Part shown: piece after piece, positions 49,658 to 58,907 of the stretch | Position numbering within the stretch: position 1 is the stretch's first letter | Layout: every line of letters starts with the position of its first letter | Assembly (NCBI RefSeq): GCF_002079055.1 | Contig: NC_047500.1 | Location: 186,001 to 250,000 of the forward strand | DNA: 64,000 bases | From: Saccharomyces paradoxus | Lineage: Eukaryota; Ascomycota; Saccharomycetes; Saccharomycetales; Saccharomycetaceae | Direction: 5' to 3' | Made by a program: the position numbers and the translations under genes | Notes under the pieces: model-generated | What the model was told of the DNA's origin: nothing | The model's database searches: none | What the model saw: the letters and a program-made list of their open reading frames with translations, nothing else

Positions 49658-51418
49658 ATGAATAATAAGAGGACGTCTGTAGAGCAGCTCATTTCATGCC
49701 CAATTTGCTCTAGAAGAGTTTTCTTTTCCCTAATCAACTCTCATCTTGATATATGTGGCAAAGAAAAGTCAAAACCTTCAAGTAGACCACAAACGGTGTC
49801 AAGTCTTTTGGCAGGTCCAAAGAAGAGGAAACAAACTAATGCAGAGAAGTTCATTGATCTCGACAACGAAGATCATGAAATTAAGACAGATATTAAGAAT
49901 GAGGACGAAGACATGACTGCTGAAAATGAAAGCAAAAGATTTAAGGAAGCTCCATCCACGGATTCTGCAAAATCAGTAATAGACTCTGCTTCGAGTAGAG
50001 GTCAACTTCATAACGATTACGAAAGCAGGTTGCTGCAGAAGATAAGCCATTTGCCACTTAGTGAAAAGTTAAGGCCAAAAGAATTAAGAGATTATGTAGG
50101 ACAGCAGCACATTCTCTCTCAAGATAACGGTACATTATTCAAATATATAAAACAGGGAACTATCCCATCTATGATACTCTGGGGCCCTCCAGGTGTAGGA
50201 AAGACTTCACTGGCTAGACTATTAACGAAGACTGCGACAACCAGTAATAGTGAATCAAACGTTGGTTCTAAATATTTCATGATTGAAACAAGTGCGACAA
50301 AGGCAAACACGCAGGAATTAAGAGGTATATTTGAAAAGTCTAAGAAGGAATATCAACTGACCAAAAGAAGAACTGTTCTTTTTATTGATGAGATTCATAG
50401 ATTCAATAAAGTTCAGCAGGACTTGTTATTGCCACATGTGGAAAACGGTGACATTATTTTGATTGGGGCAACGACAGAAAACCCAAGTTTTCAGCTGAAC
50501 AATGCTCTGATTAGTAGATGTTTGATTTTTGTCCTAGAAAAGTTGAATGTGAATGAGCTGTGTATTGTTCTATCAAGAGGAATCGCATTATTGAATAAAT
50601 GCAGGAAACAAGTTTGGAACATTGAAAATCCTTTGAAATTGTCCAGAAGCATACTAGAATACGTCGTGGATCTATCCGTAGGTGATACAAGGAGAGCATT
50701 GAATATGTTGGAAATGATCGAAGTTTCAACAAGAGAACGCAAGGCCAACGAGGAAGAATTATCCACTGATGATGTACGAGATATAATTAAGAGTAATAGC
50801 AGTAATGGGCTTAACACATATTATGATCCAAAAGGAGATAACCATTATGATACAATCTCAGCGTTTCATAAAGCTATTAGAGGTGGGGATGAAAACGCTT
50901 CATTGTATTATTTAGCAAGAATGTTACAGGGAGGGGAAGATCCATTATATGTTGCCAGAAGGATGATTCGAATAGCCTCTGAAGATATCGGATTACGGGA
51001 TAATTCATTATTACCATTGGCTGTCGCAGCGCATGACGCGGTGATGAAAATTGGTTTGCCAGAAGCAGACCTTGCACTCGCACAATGTTGTGTTGCTTTG
51101 GCTAGGGCACCCAAGTCAGTAGAATTATATAGAGCTTGGAAGAAATTAAGGGCAATGATGAGTGAAAATATGTATAGTTTAGCAAGCAGTGAAATACCGA
51201 TGCATATCAGAAATGCGCCAACTAAATTAATGGAAGAGCTTGGCTATCATAAAGGCTACAAGTACAATCCTGATTATATTGAAGGAAAGGTTGAACAAGA
51301 TTACTTCCCTAAAGAAGTACTTGAGAAATGTCCAAATAAAACCGATTTGAAGTTCCTGGATGGTAAACACTTAGGAGACAAAGAAGATCCTGACTTGAAA
51401 CAGGCATATCAGAGTTAG
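49658..51418 (+). CDS. MGS1: Mgs1, WRNIP1-family AAA+ ATPase at replication forks
   Basis: Mgs1 is a DNA-dependent ATPase of the RarA/WRNIP1 family that acts in damage tolerance and binds ubiquitinated PCNA. From the ATG at 49658 (MNNKRTSVEQL) it has 586 residues. A UBZ4 zinc finger with Cys14, Cys17, His29 and Cys33 opens the protein and binds ubiquitin. A disordered acidic/basic linker follows (about 35-130). The AAA+ core has Walker A GPPGVGKTS (about 175-183), Walker B FIDEIHRF (about 240) and sensor sequence GATTENPSF. The C-terminal helical oligomerisation domain (about 390-586) includes GGEDPLYVARRMIRIASEDI. Confidence 0.97.
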   Translation: MNNKRTSVEQLISCPICSRRVFFSLINSHLDICGKEKSKPSSRPQTVSSLLAGPKKRKQTNAEKFIDLDNEDHEIKTDIKNEDEDMTAENESKRFKEAPSTDSAKSVIDSASSRGQLHNDYESRLLQKISHLPLSEKLRPKELRDYVGQQHILSQDNGTLFKYIKQGTIPSMILWGPPGVGKTSLARLLTKTATTSNSESNVGSKYFMIETSATKANTQELRGIFEKSKKEYQLTKRRTVLFIDEIHRFNKVQQDLLLPHVENGDIILIGATTENPSFQLNNALISRCLIFVLEKLNVNELCIVLSRGIALLNKCRKQVWNIENPLKLSRSILEYVVDLSVGDTRRALNMLEMIEVSTRERKANEEELSTDDVRDIIKSNSSNGLNTYYDPKGDNHYDTISAFHKAIRGGDENASLYYLARMLQGGEDPLYVARRMIRIASEDIGLRDNSLLPLAVAAHDAVMKIGLPEADLALAQCCVALARAPKSVELYRAWKKLRAMMSENMYSLASSEIPMHIRNAPTKLMEELGYHKGYKYNPDYIEGKVEQDYFPKEVLEKCPNKTDLKFLDGKHLGDKEDPDLKQAYQS

Positions 51419-51751
51419 TCACATATCTCCTATATTTTTGTGAATACCGCGCCTATAATTCGAATTTTTTCCCTTTTGGCCAATGCCGCTTGTTTATTTT
51501 CACGCTTAAAAAGCATTGCATTGCTGGCACGTTTTGTGCAGTATGAACGATATAAACCATAATTTTAGATAATCAAGGCTCTACCTTTTTTTTTTTTCAG
51601 GGCCAGAAAAGTCTCGCGGGCCCATCTGAGATATATTGAAATATGAACATATCCTATAAGAGGAGTACATTATTCTTGAATCACTTTCACTTTTCTCTCA
51701 ACGTTTTTAGCTTGTGGCAAGGGCAAGCTTGAGGAATATAGATACCTAGAA
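51419..51751. other. MGS1-PPN2 intergenic region
   Basis: This 333-bp region contains the MGS1 terminator, a ten-T tract at about 51588-51597 and a CACGTT hexamer at 51528-51533. CACGTT is a weak Pho4-type site, noteworthy only because PPN2 is a polyphosphatase. No gene is seen. Confidence 0.4.
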
Positions 51752-52732
51752 ATGGACAATAAGCGGAAAACACGAGCCGCTACAGTTAGCACAGTATTGA
51801 TATTTTTTGTGACATGCTGCGTTTATACACTATATACCTTAAAGTTTGATGACCCTCAGTTATCTCCACCGGTTTCTTTATTGCCTACAATTAGCACCTT
51901 GAAGAAAATTGAGCATGTGGTAGATTTAAACAAGGAATATGTGTTTGTCGGTGACGTTCACGGTAATTATGATGAGTTCATGGAGCTCATTGATGACAAG
52001 ATTGGAGGACTGGGAGAAAATACAACGATGATATTGCTGGGTGACTTTATTCACAAGGGCCCAGACTCAGATAAGGTAGTGTCGTATATTCTAGATCATA
52101 AGGACCAAGTGAAGTGCGTCTTAGGTAATCATGAAATATTGGTTATGATGGCGTACTTAAACCCAGACTTTTCAAAAAGGGTGAGACGCCCCAAATTAAT
52201 GACACCTTTAACTTTCAGTACTGAGACTGATTTCATACCACAGGACATCTCAAAAATCAGCAGCGCACATGGACAATTAGCTCGCGAGCTTGGGTTTTTC
52301 AAACTGACCCAGTTGGCGGAACATTGCTCAATGGCCATTGAATTGGATCTAGATATAACTGGCGACAAACTCTTTGGTGCACATGCAGGGATGGTTCCAG
52401 GAGATTTCATGAAGCCGAACCAAATTCCGGGCGTAAGTTCTTTGTCAAATATGAAGTACGTCGATAAGAAGCACTGGTCAAGAACATCACGTGAAAAAGA
52501 AAACAAGAACTATGTCAGGTGGTACACACTGTGGGACAAGTACGGAGACCACTTTAATAACGCCAAAGTATTTTACGGGCACGATGCATCCATGGGATTG
52601 AACCTACGGAAGCAGACCAAAGGTTTGGATACAGCATGTGTAAAGAACAATCTACTCTCATCCATGAAAGTGAAGTATAATATAAAGAAGGGGCAATATG
52701 ACTACACACTAATTCAAGTAGAATGCTCTTAG
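51752..52732 (+). CDS. PPN2: Ppn2, vacuolar metal-dependent endopolyphosphatase
   Basis: Ppn2 (YNL217W) is a zinc-dependent PPP-superfamily enzyme that cuts inorganic polyphosphate inside the vacuole. The 326-residue protein begins with a short basic cytosolic tail and one signal-anchor helix (about 11-30). The lumenal metallophosphoesterase domain has all signature blocks: GDVHGN at 67-72, GDFIHKGPDS at 97-106, GNHE at 125-128, and later GAHAG and YGHDAS, which supply metal ligands. The arrangement resembles bacterial ApaH/diadenosine phosphatases. The length equals S. cerevisiae. Confidence 0.96.
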   Translation: MDNKRKTRAATVSTVLIFFVTCCVYTLYTLKFDDPQLSPPVSLLPTISTLKKIEHVVDLNKEYVFVGDVHGNYDEFMELIDDKIGGLGENTTMILLGDFIHKGPDSDKVVSYILDHKDQVKCVLGNHEILVMMAYLNPDFSKRVRRPKLMTPLTFSTETDFIPQDISKISSAHGQLARELGFFKLTQLAEHCSMAIELDLDITGDKLFGAHAGMVPGDFMKPNQIPGVSSLSNMKYVDKKHWSRTSREKENKNYVRWYTLWDKYGDHFNNAKVFYGHDASMGLNLRKQTKGLDTACVKNNLLSSMKVKYNIKKGQYDYTLIQVECS

Positions 52733-53116
52733 AACAAAAAAACCGCATATAAGCACAATAGATTTTATATAATACACTAAACGAAGAAGATATGAAGATA
52801 TGAATACGATTATGTAACTTGCATAATTCTGAATCTCAAATTTCAATGAGGCTATCCTTAATGCCACGGACATTCTTGCATTATGCCCGCTACCCGCCCC
52901 GGCTTTCTTGTTGAAGTTCTAAAAACTGACGAGAAACGAAAACAAAACCGAAAACAGATTATCGCAATCATTTCTTCAACACCCAACATCCAGCACCTAA
53001 ACACCATCAACACGTTTTGAACAAAACAAACCCATAGCCCAAAAGGTAGTAAACACGAACTGTTGTAGACGCAACCGCCCCACACGAGACATCATTTGCG
53101 TATCAATTATCCTACA
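52733..53116. promoter_or_regulatory. RAP1 promoter region with weak Rap1-like sites
   Basis: Within this 384-bp gap, ACACCCAACATCC (52979-52991) and AAACCCATAGCCC (53028-53040) resemble the Rap1 consensus ACACCCAYACAYY but each misses fixed positions. RAP1 autoregulation has been reported in S. cerevisiae, so they are candidates only. The leader is A/C-rich. Confidence 0.3.
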
Positions 53117-54042
53117 ATGTCTAGTCCAGATGATTTTGAAACTGCACCAGCAGAATTTGTTGATGCATTGGATCCGAGTATGGTCGCTGTTGACAGTGGC
53201 TCTGCTGCAGTCACAGCGCCATCTGATTCTGCCGCTGATGTGAAAGCTAATCAAAATGAAGAAAACTCTGGTGTTGCTGGCGTTGACACTAGTGTCAAAG
53301 CGGATCAGGCAGAGATCGAAAAGAAAGACGATGATACTACTGAAGTCGGTATAACGACTACCACGTCTCCCGTTGCTGATACTGCTGCTGCCACTGATAT
53401 TGTTAAGACGTCAACTGCATCTGTTGCTGAATCTACAGCTGACGAGAGAGCTGCTGAGGAGAAAAAAGAACAAGTGAGTGGTCCTCCTCTGTCAAACATG
53501 AAATTCTATCTTAATCGGGACGCTGATGCGCATGATTCTTTGAATGACATTGATCAATTAGCGCGCCTGATTAGAGCAAACGGTGGTGAAGTACTAGATA
53601 CCAAGCCAAGAGAATCAAAAGAGAATGTCTTCATTGTATCACCTTATAATCACACAAATTTACCAACGGTAACTCCAACTTATATTAAGGCCTGTTGTCA
53701 AAGCAACTCGCTATTGAACATGGAAAATTACTTAGTCCCTTACGACAACTTTAGAGAAGTTGTGGACAGTAGGTTACAGGACGAGCCTCATTCTAATGAT
53801 ATAAATAATAGCAATAGCAATAGCAGCCATTCTATTGGGCCAAAAGCAGAGATAATTTCCACAAATACTAACGGCGCCACGGAAGAATCAATCAAGGAAA
53901 AAGTTATGGTGGACGCTGAACAACAAGCCAGATTACAAGAGCAAGCTCAGCTGCTTCGCCAACATGTAAGTAGTACCGCTTCAATGACAAGTGGAGGGCA
54001 CAATGACTTGGTCCAAATCGAACAACCTCAAAAAGATACTTC

Positions 54043-54078
<36 letters not shown>

Positions 54079-55615
54079 TAATAATGTCAACGACGAAGAC
54101 AATGATCTTTTGACGCAGGATAGCAACCCTCAAGGAGCCGATGAAGGAAATGCATCTTTTCAAGCACAAAGGTCCATGATTTCGAGAGGCGCTTTGCCCT
54201 CACACAATAAAGCTTCTTTTACAGATGAGGAAGACGAGTTCATTTTGGACGTTGTCAGGAAAAATCCAACCAGACGTACTACCCATACTCTTTATGATGA
54301 AATATCCCATTATGTGCCTAATCATACAGGTAACTCTATTAGACACAGATTTAGAGTATATCTTTCTAAAAGGCTAGAGTACGTTTATGAAGTTGACAAA
54401 TTCGGTAAATTGGTTAGAGACGACGATGGAAATCTGATAAAGACTAAAGTTTTGCCACCATCGATTAAAAGGAAATTTTCCGCCGATGAAGATTACACTT
54501 TGGCAATCGCAGTAAAGAAGCAATTTTATCGTGATTTGTTTCAAATCGATCCTGATACGGGAAGATCGCTTATCACAGATGAGGATACACCTACCGCTAT
54601 TGCCAGGAGGAATATGACAATGGACCCAAATCATGTTCCAGGAAATGAACCCAACTTCGCGGCTTATAGGACCCAAAGCCGTAGAGGACCCATTGCACGA
54701 GAATTTTTCAAGCATTTTGCCGAAGAGCACGCAACTCACACTGAGAATGCTTGGAGAGACAGGTTCAGGAAGTTTTTACTCGCTTACGGCATTGATGACT
54801 ATATCAGTTATTATGAAGCTGAAAAAGCTCAAAATAGGGAGCCAGAACCGATGAAGAACCTCACCAATAGACCCAAGAGGCCTGGCGTGCCCACTCCCGG
54901 TAACTATAACTCAGCAGCCAAAAGGGCAAGAAATTATACTTCTCAAAGAAATGCACAGCCCACCGCTAATGCTGCATCTGCCAATGCTGCTGCCGCTGCT
55001 GCTGCTGCTGCTTCCAACTCTTATGCTATACCGGAAAACGAATTACTGGACGAAGATACCATGAATTTCATTTCCAGTTTAAAGAACGATCTATCCAATA
55101 TCTCAAACAGTTTGCCTTTTGAGTATCCCCACGAGATTGCGGAAGCTATAAGAAGCGATTTTTCGAATGAGGATATATATGATAATATTGATCCCGATAC
55201 AATAAGTTTTCCACCGAAAATTGCAACAACAGATCTTTTCCTACCATTGTTCTTTCATTTTGGTAGTACGAGGCAATTCATGGATAAACTTCATGATGTT
55301 ATTTCAGGAGATTATGAGCCATCACAGGCTGAAAAATTGGTACAGGATCTTTGCGATGAAACTGGTATACGTAAAAATTTCAGTACGAGCATATTGACAT
55401 GTTTATCTGGAGATTTGATGGTCTTCCCTCGCTACTTCTTGAACATGTTTAAGGACAATGTCAATCCTCCGCCCAACGTTCCTGGTATCTGGACACATGA
55501 AGACGACGAATCACTAAAGAGCAATGATCAAGAACAAATAAGAAAACTGGTCAAAAAGCATGGAACCGGCAGAATGGAAATGAGGAAAAGGTTTTTTGAG
55601 AAGGACCTGTTATAA
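53117..55615 (+). CDS. RAP1: Rap1, telomere-binding and general regulatory transcription factor
   Basis: Rap1 binds telomeric repeats, ribosomal-protein and glycolytic promoters and silencers, and recruits Sir3/4, Rif1/2 or TFIID. From the ATG at 53117 it has 832 residues (827 in S. cerevisiae by recall). Order: an acidic/Ala-rich N-terminus, a BRCT domain (about 123-212), and a linker with a 14-Asn run (310-323). The double-Myb DNA-binding domain follows (about 363-606, starting ASFTDEEDEFILDVV). An Ala-rich stretch encoded by GCT/GCC repeats (about residue 622) leads to the C-terminal RCT domain (about 672-832), which binds Sir3, Rif1 and Rif2. The DNA-binding domain and RCT appear almost unchanged. 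Confidence 0.99.
54044..54085 (+). repeat. AAT microsatellite coding 14 Asn in Rap1
   Basis: Fourteen consecutive Asn codons, thirteen AAT and one AAC, lie in the linker between the BRCT and Myb domains. The S. cerevisiae protein, as I recall, has only a short Asn stretch here. Confidence 0.85.
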
Positions 55616-55908
55616 CTAATTTGAATAAAGTATCCCATCATCAGATAATTTACTGCGTCTCTCTATGTCACTGATTCGCGTTTTCTATTTTGTTTTTCAA
55701 TTCAATGTGTAATTTATGTAAACTTTTACGTATTTTAATTTTTAAAATTCTTATAATGATTTTATTTCACACGAGGCGGAATAGTTTATGGAATGTTATT
55801 AACAAAAAAAGGAAGAGGAAAAGGAGGAAAGAATAAAACAAGAACGAAGATTCTCCTTTTGACGTGTCTTTGAAGGTTAAACGGCTAACTGAGGAATAGC
55901 AGCATATA

Positions 55909-56877
55909 ATGGACAGTGAAGCAAGTGACGTTGAGCTAGAGTTATCGGACAGCGCCTCAGCTGGGGGGGAAGAATACATTGACGATGATGATTATACAGA
56001 GGATCTCGACGATCAGGTAGTCACAACCAAATCATCCAGAAGGACAGCACGTAAGAGAGGTTCTAAGGGTGTAAGAACCTCAAAACGCATTAGGGATAAA
56101 GAACTTACAGGGGGTGTTGATGAGGACTATGATGAGGATGAGGATGTATTGAGCCCTTCTAAGAAGCGTCATTTACATACCAGATCAATGGACAAAAGGC
56201 AACTTGTTGCAACAGCTTTTGAAAATTCTGATATTGATGATAGTAAAGTCAATGATGGCGAAATGGAAGATGGTGTAACGGAAGAAGAGAGTTTAGAAAA
56301 GGAGCTGAATAAAGGTGAAGAAAAAGACGAGTTAGAGAAAAGTGAAGAAACCTATTACGACCAAAAAGATGTTGGGCAGAAAAGGGAGGGGGAGCAAGAC
56401 GGGGAATCTGGAGGCTATGAGGATAATGAAGCCAGTGGAAGTAAGGAGTCAGATGAACTGGCGTCCGTAGTGAATGGTAATGGTAATGGTAACGAGGAGG
56501 ACGATGAACTTGAGGCAACAAAAGAAAATACAACAGATTCTACTAGAAGCGCTACAACTCGAAGTAAAATGCTGTTAGATTTACTGGAAGATGGTGGGTC
56601 TAAAAAGAAATTAACAGATGAGGAAATCCAGCTGCGAAGAGCCGAAAATGCACGTAAACGGAAGAACCTTAGCGAGAAGAGATTGGAAGAAGAGAAGCAA
56701 GACACAATCAACAAGCTTTTGAAGAAAAGAGCTGGTAAGTCTAGGAGTCACCTACCGAATGATGAGGAAAAAAATGATGGCTCCTCAAGTTTCGTAAAAC
56801 CGCGCAGGCCATACAATAGCGAGGGTATGACGAGAATTCTGAGGAAATATAAAGAAGATTTATTTTGTACGTTTTGA
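55909..56877 (+). CDS. IES2: Ies2, INO80 chromatin-remodelling complex subunit
   Basis: Ies2 belongs to the INO80 complex, where it contacts the Ino80 ATPase and stimulates nucleosome sliding. The 322-residue protein is highly charged. Residues 1-200 are acidic and disordered, with DE-rich blocks and a GNGNGN repeat (GGTAAT units). The conserved PAPA-1-like block (about 220-275) includes KLTDEEIQLRRAENARKRKN and a following basic helix. A C-terminal segment NSEGMTRILRKYKEDLFCTF ends the protein. The ATG at 55909 is the first in the frame. PEX17 follows on the same strand after 191 bp. Confidence 0.96.
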   Translation: MDSEASDVELELSDSASAGGEEYIDDDDYTEDLDDQVVTTKSSRRTARKRGSKGVRTSKRIRDKELTGGVDEDYDEDEDVLSPSKKRHLHTRSMDKRQLVATAFENSDIDDSKVNDGEMEDGVTEEESLEKELNKGEEKDELEKSEETYYDQKDVGQKREGEQDGESGGYEDNEASGSKESDELASVVNGNGNGNEEDDELEATKENTTDSTRSATTRSKMLLDLLEDGGSKKKLTDEEIQLRRAENARKRKNLSEKRLEEEKQDTINKLLKKRAGKSRSHLPNDEEKNDGSSSFVKPRRPYNSEGMTRILRKYKEDLFCTF

Positions 56878-57068
56878 GTAGAAGATGTAATTTTTATAAT
56901 GTTTGATGTATAGCCTTTAAATTGTTCGTTTTTGTTAGTATTATTGGGCTCGGTGTTGCCTGTAACCCGCGTTTTCAGCTAAATTTATAAGGGTTCAGGA
57001 TAAAATGAAACCATCGGGATATCACTACCATTTTGATATGCAGAACCACGTAAAGCTGATCAAGAACC

Positions 57069-57668
57069 ATGACATCAATTAAAAGTCTACCCAGATATAT
57101 TGACTGGCCTTCTGATGTAGACATTAAAAGAGCAGAGAGGACTAATCCGACGGTAAAGGCCATCAAGAGTTTATTATATAATGGTGGATCAATTTATGCA
57201 TTTCTATATTTTTTTGTCGCTATGTTTGTTGAACCAATGCTACAAAAGCAGTATCAGCAGAGGAACGATTTTTCTTTATTTGTTATATTGCGTTTGAGGA
57301 GAATTATAGCTCAATTGCAGAAACGACTAGTGATGACTCCAGTATCCTCGCTGGGATACAACGAACAAAATAACTCTGTGGAGAGGTCCACTCAAACTTC
57401 GGATGACAATGTAATACAAAAGGATAACAGCCATTGGGCTGAAATAACTTATCAACTGCAAAGTGTGAAGCAAGAATTACAATACTTTAACAGATCTTTG
57501 GACCAACCAACCGAAAGTATGGACGATTTTGTCTTTCAAATTAAGATGGCGACAGACCAGGTTGAATTAACAGATAGGACCCAAACTTTCTCTAATAAAT
57601 CAAGGGATGTTATCCAGGAAATTCGAGAGATTAAAGGCTGGTTTGTGAATTGCCAAGTACCAAGGTAA
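57069..57668 (+). CDS. PEX17: Pex17, peroxisomal docking-complex subunit
   Basis: Pex17 forms the peroxisomal importomer docking complex with Pex13 and Pex14, which receives cargo-loaded Pex5 and Pex7. The 199-residue protein has one hydrophobic segment (about 36-56, LLYNGGSIYAFLYFFVAMF), likely the membrane anchor, and a C-terminal coiled-coil (about 65-199) that pairs with Pex14. The length equals S. cerevisiae, while many residues differ, so this is one of the faster-evolving proteins here. RRG9 converges with 243 bp between stops. Confidence 0.93.
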   Translation: MTSIKSLPRYIDWPSDVDIKRAERTNPTVKAIKSLLYNGGSIYAFLYFFVAMFVEPMLQKQYQQRNDFSLFVILRLRRIIAQLQKRLVMTPVSSLGYNEQNNSVERSTQTSDDNVIQKDNSHWAEITYQLQSVKQELQYFNRSLDQPTESMDDFVFQIKMATDQVELTDRTQTFSNKSRDVIQEIREIKGWFVNCQVPR

Positions 57669-57911
57669 CATCAAAAATAATAGGCATTGAATTTAAAATG
57701 TTCTAGCGGTGCAGATGCATCTGTCTGGTCATTGAAAACAATATCGTCGTTTTTCACAGTGCCTAAGAAGACATATGCTAGCCCATGCAAGAAAACTGCG
57801 TATAAAAGGTTTGTCTAATAATATTGTTGCATGCTTTCTATTCTATATGTACATATATATGTCTTTATTTACAAGAGGTTTCGTAATAATTTATAAATCA
57901 CCTCAAAATTG

Positions 57912-58556
57912 TTATTGTTTCGAGGCCAAATGCTTCAAAATGTATAGCTTGTTAGTGCTTTTCTTTTCAGGTATATCGTTATTATGCTTGAAATGTCTAG
58001 GAGTGCGAATACTCTTCGCCATTAATTCTGATGAGTTTGCGTTGGACCCAAGTATAAGTTTTCTGCCAGTTATAATTTGACTGGACACAAATTCAGCATT
58101 TTCTTTCTTTTGATACATTTCTTTTATTCGTTCTCCTCTTCTTTTCCATCTCTCGTGGGTGTTATTATTTTCCTCATCGGTACGCTTCCAGTTGGACTTC
58201 AAAATTCTTCTAACGGCCTCAGGAGAAATCTTGAACCGGTCTGCAAGATCGGATGCTGTCAGTTCAGGAAAATTGAATTTTAATAGCCTTAAAGCTTCCA
58301 TTTGTTCTTGAGATATCTTTTTTGATGGGTTCCATCTATTACCTTGCAATTTCTTTCTAACTGCCATTTTTTGCTTCTTCCACTCAGGAATCTCTTTTGT
58401 ATCATCTCGTACTTTTCCTGCGAATTCTTTGTTAGACAAACTCGACTTATTGACCAATTTAATAATCTTTTTGGATGACCATCCTTTGTTCTCATTGAGT
58501 AGTGAACCGCAGCGCAGGCAATGAAAGGAACGACATGCTATTCGCAGAATATTCAT
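57912..58556 (-). CDS. RRG9: Rrg9, mitochondrial protein needed for mtDNA maintenance
   Basis: Rrg9 (neugrin-like family) is required for respiratory growth and mitochondrial genome upkeep; its biochemical role is unknown. The 214 residues start with an Arg/Cys-containing amphipathic leader ([18 protein letters not shown]) suited to mitochondrial import. The central neugrin-type region (about 90-150) contains [20 protein letters not shown] and [15 protein letters not shown], which looks like a helix-turn-helix module. The tail is basic. It shares a divergent 351-bp promoter with VID27, which has a perfect Abf1 site. Confidence 0.94.
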   Translation of the reverse strand: MNILRIACRSFHCLRCGSLLNENKGWSSKKIIKLVNKSSLSNKEFAGKVRDDTKEIPEWKKQKMAVRKKLQGNRWNPSKKISQEQMEALRLLKFNFPELTASDLADRFKISPEAVRRILKSNWKRTDEENNNTHERWKRRGERIKEMYQKKENAEFVSSQIITGRKLILGSNANSSELMAKSIRTPRHFKHNNDIPEKKSTNKLYILKHLASKQ

Positions 58557-58907
58557 GCCAAGTGCAAACCAGATGATTCAGAAGGAATTCAAAGGGAATA
58601 CAAGGTGCCTTCTGAAGTAGCTTAACGTTATATGAAAAGTTATACGATTTTCTTCCCTTGGTGCCAATCTTTACCACTTGGTGAAGAATATTTTAGTTCT
58701 AACTTCGTTTTATGCTACTAGACTTTGTAATCATTTTGTACGAGTGTGCGGAGTGTTTATCATTTTTAGTAATCATTCTTCCTTAGTAGTGTCCCTTAAG
58801 GACAGCCACTGAAAGCAAAGTAATCGAGTGAGTCATTTGAACTTGATCGCTAGGAACAAAGTCTTCGTTTTCCCTTTGCTTTCCCAGTTCAATAATATCT
58901 ATAGGTG
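58557..58907. other. Divergent RRG9/VID27 promoter region
   Basis: This 351-bp region has an Abf1 site near its centre, listed separately. Other sequence is mixed AT-rich DNA without a clear TATA element. Confidence 0.5.
58730..58742 (+). promoter_or_regulatory. Abf1 site in the RRG9/VID27 promoter
   Basis: ATCATTTTGTACG matches RTCRYNNNNNACG at every fixed position. It sits about midway between the two divergent starts, as expected for a shared nucleosome-free region. Confidence 0.6.

Noticed and set aside
57775-58080. 101-codon ATG frame between PEX17 and RRG9, overlapping the RRG9 3' end
   Set aside because: It is a hydrophobic, low-complexity product and half of it is antisense to the conserved RRG9 C-terminus.
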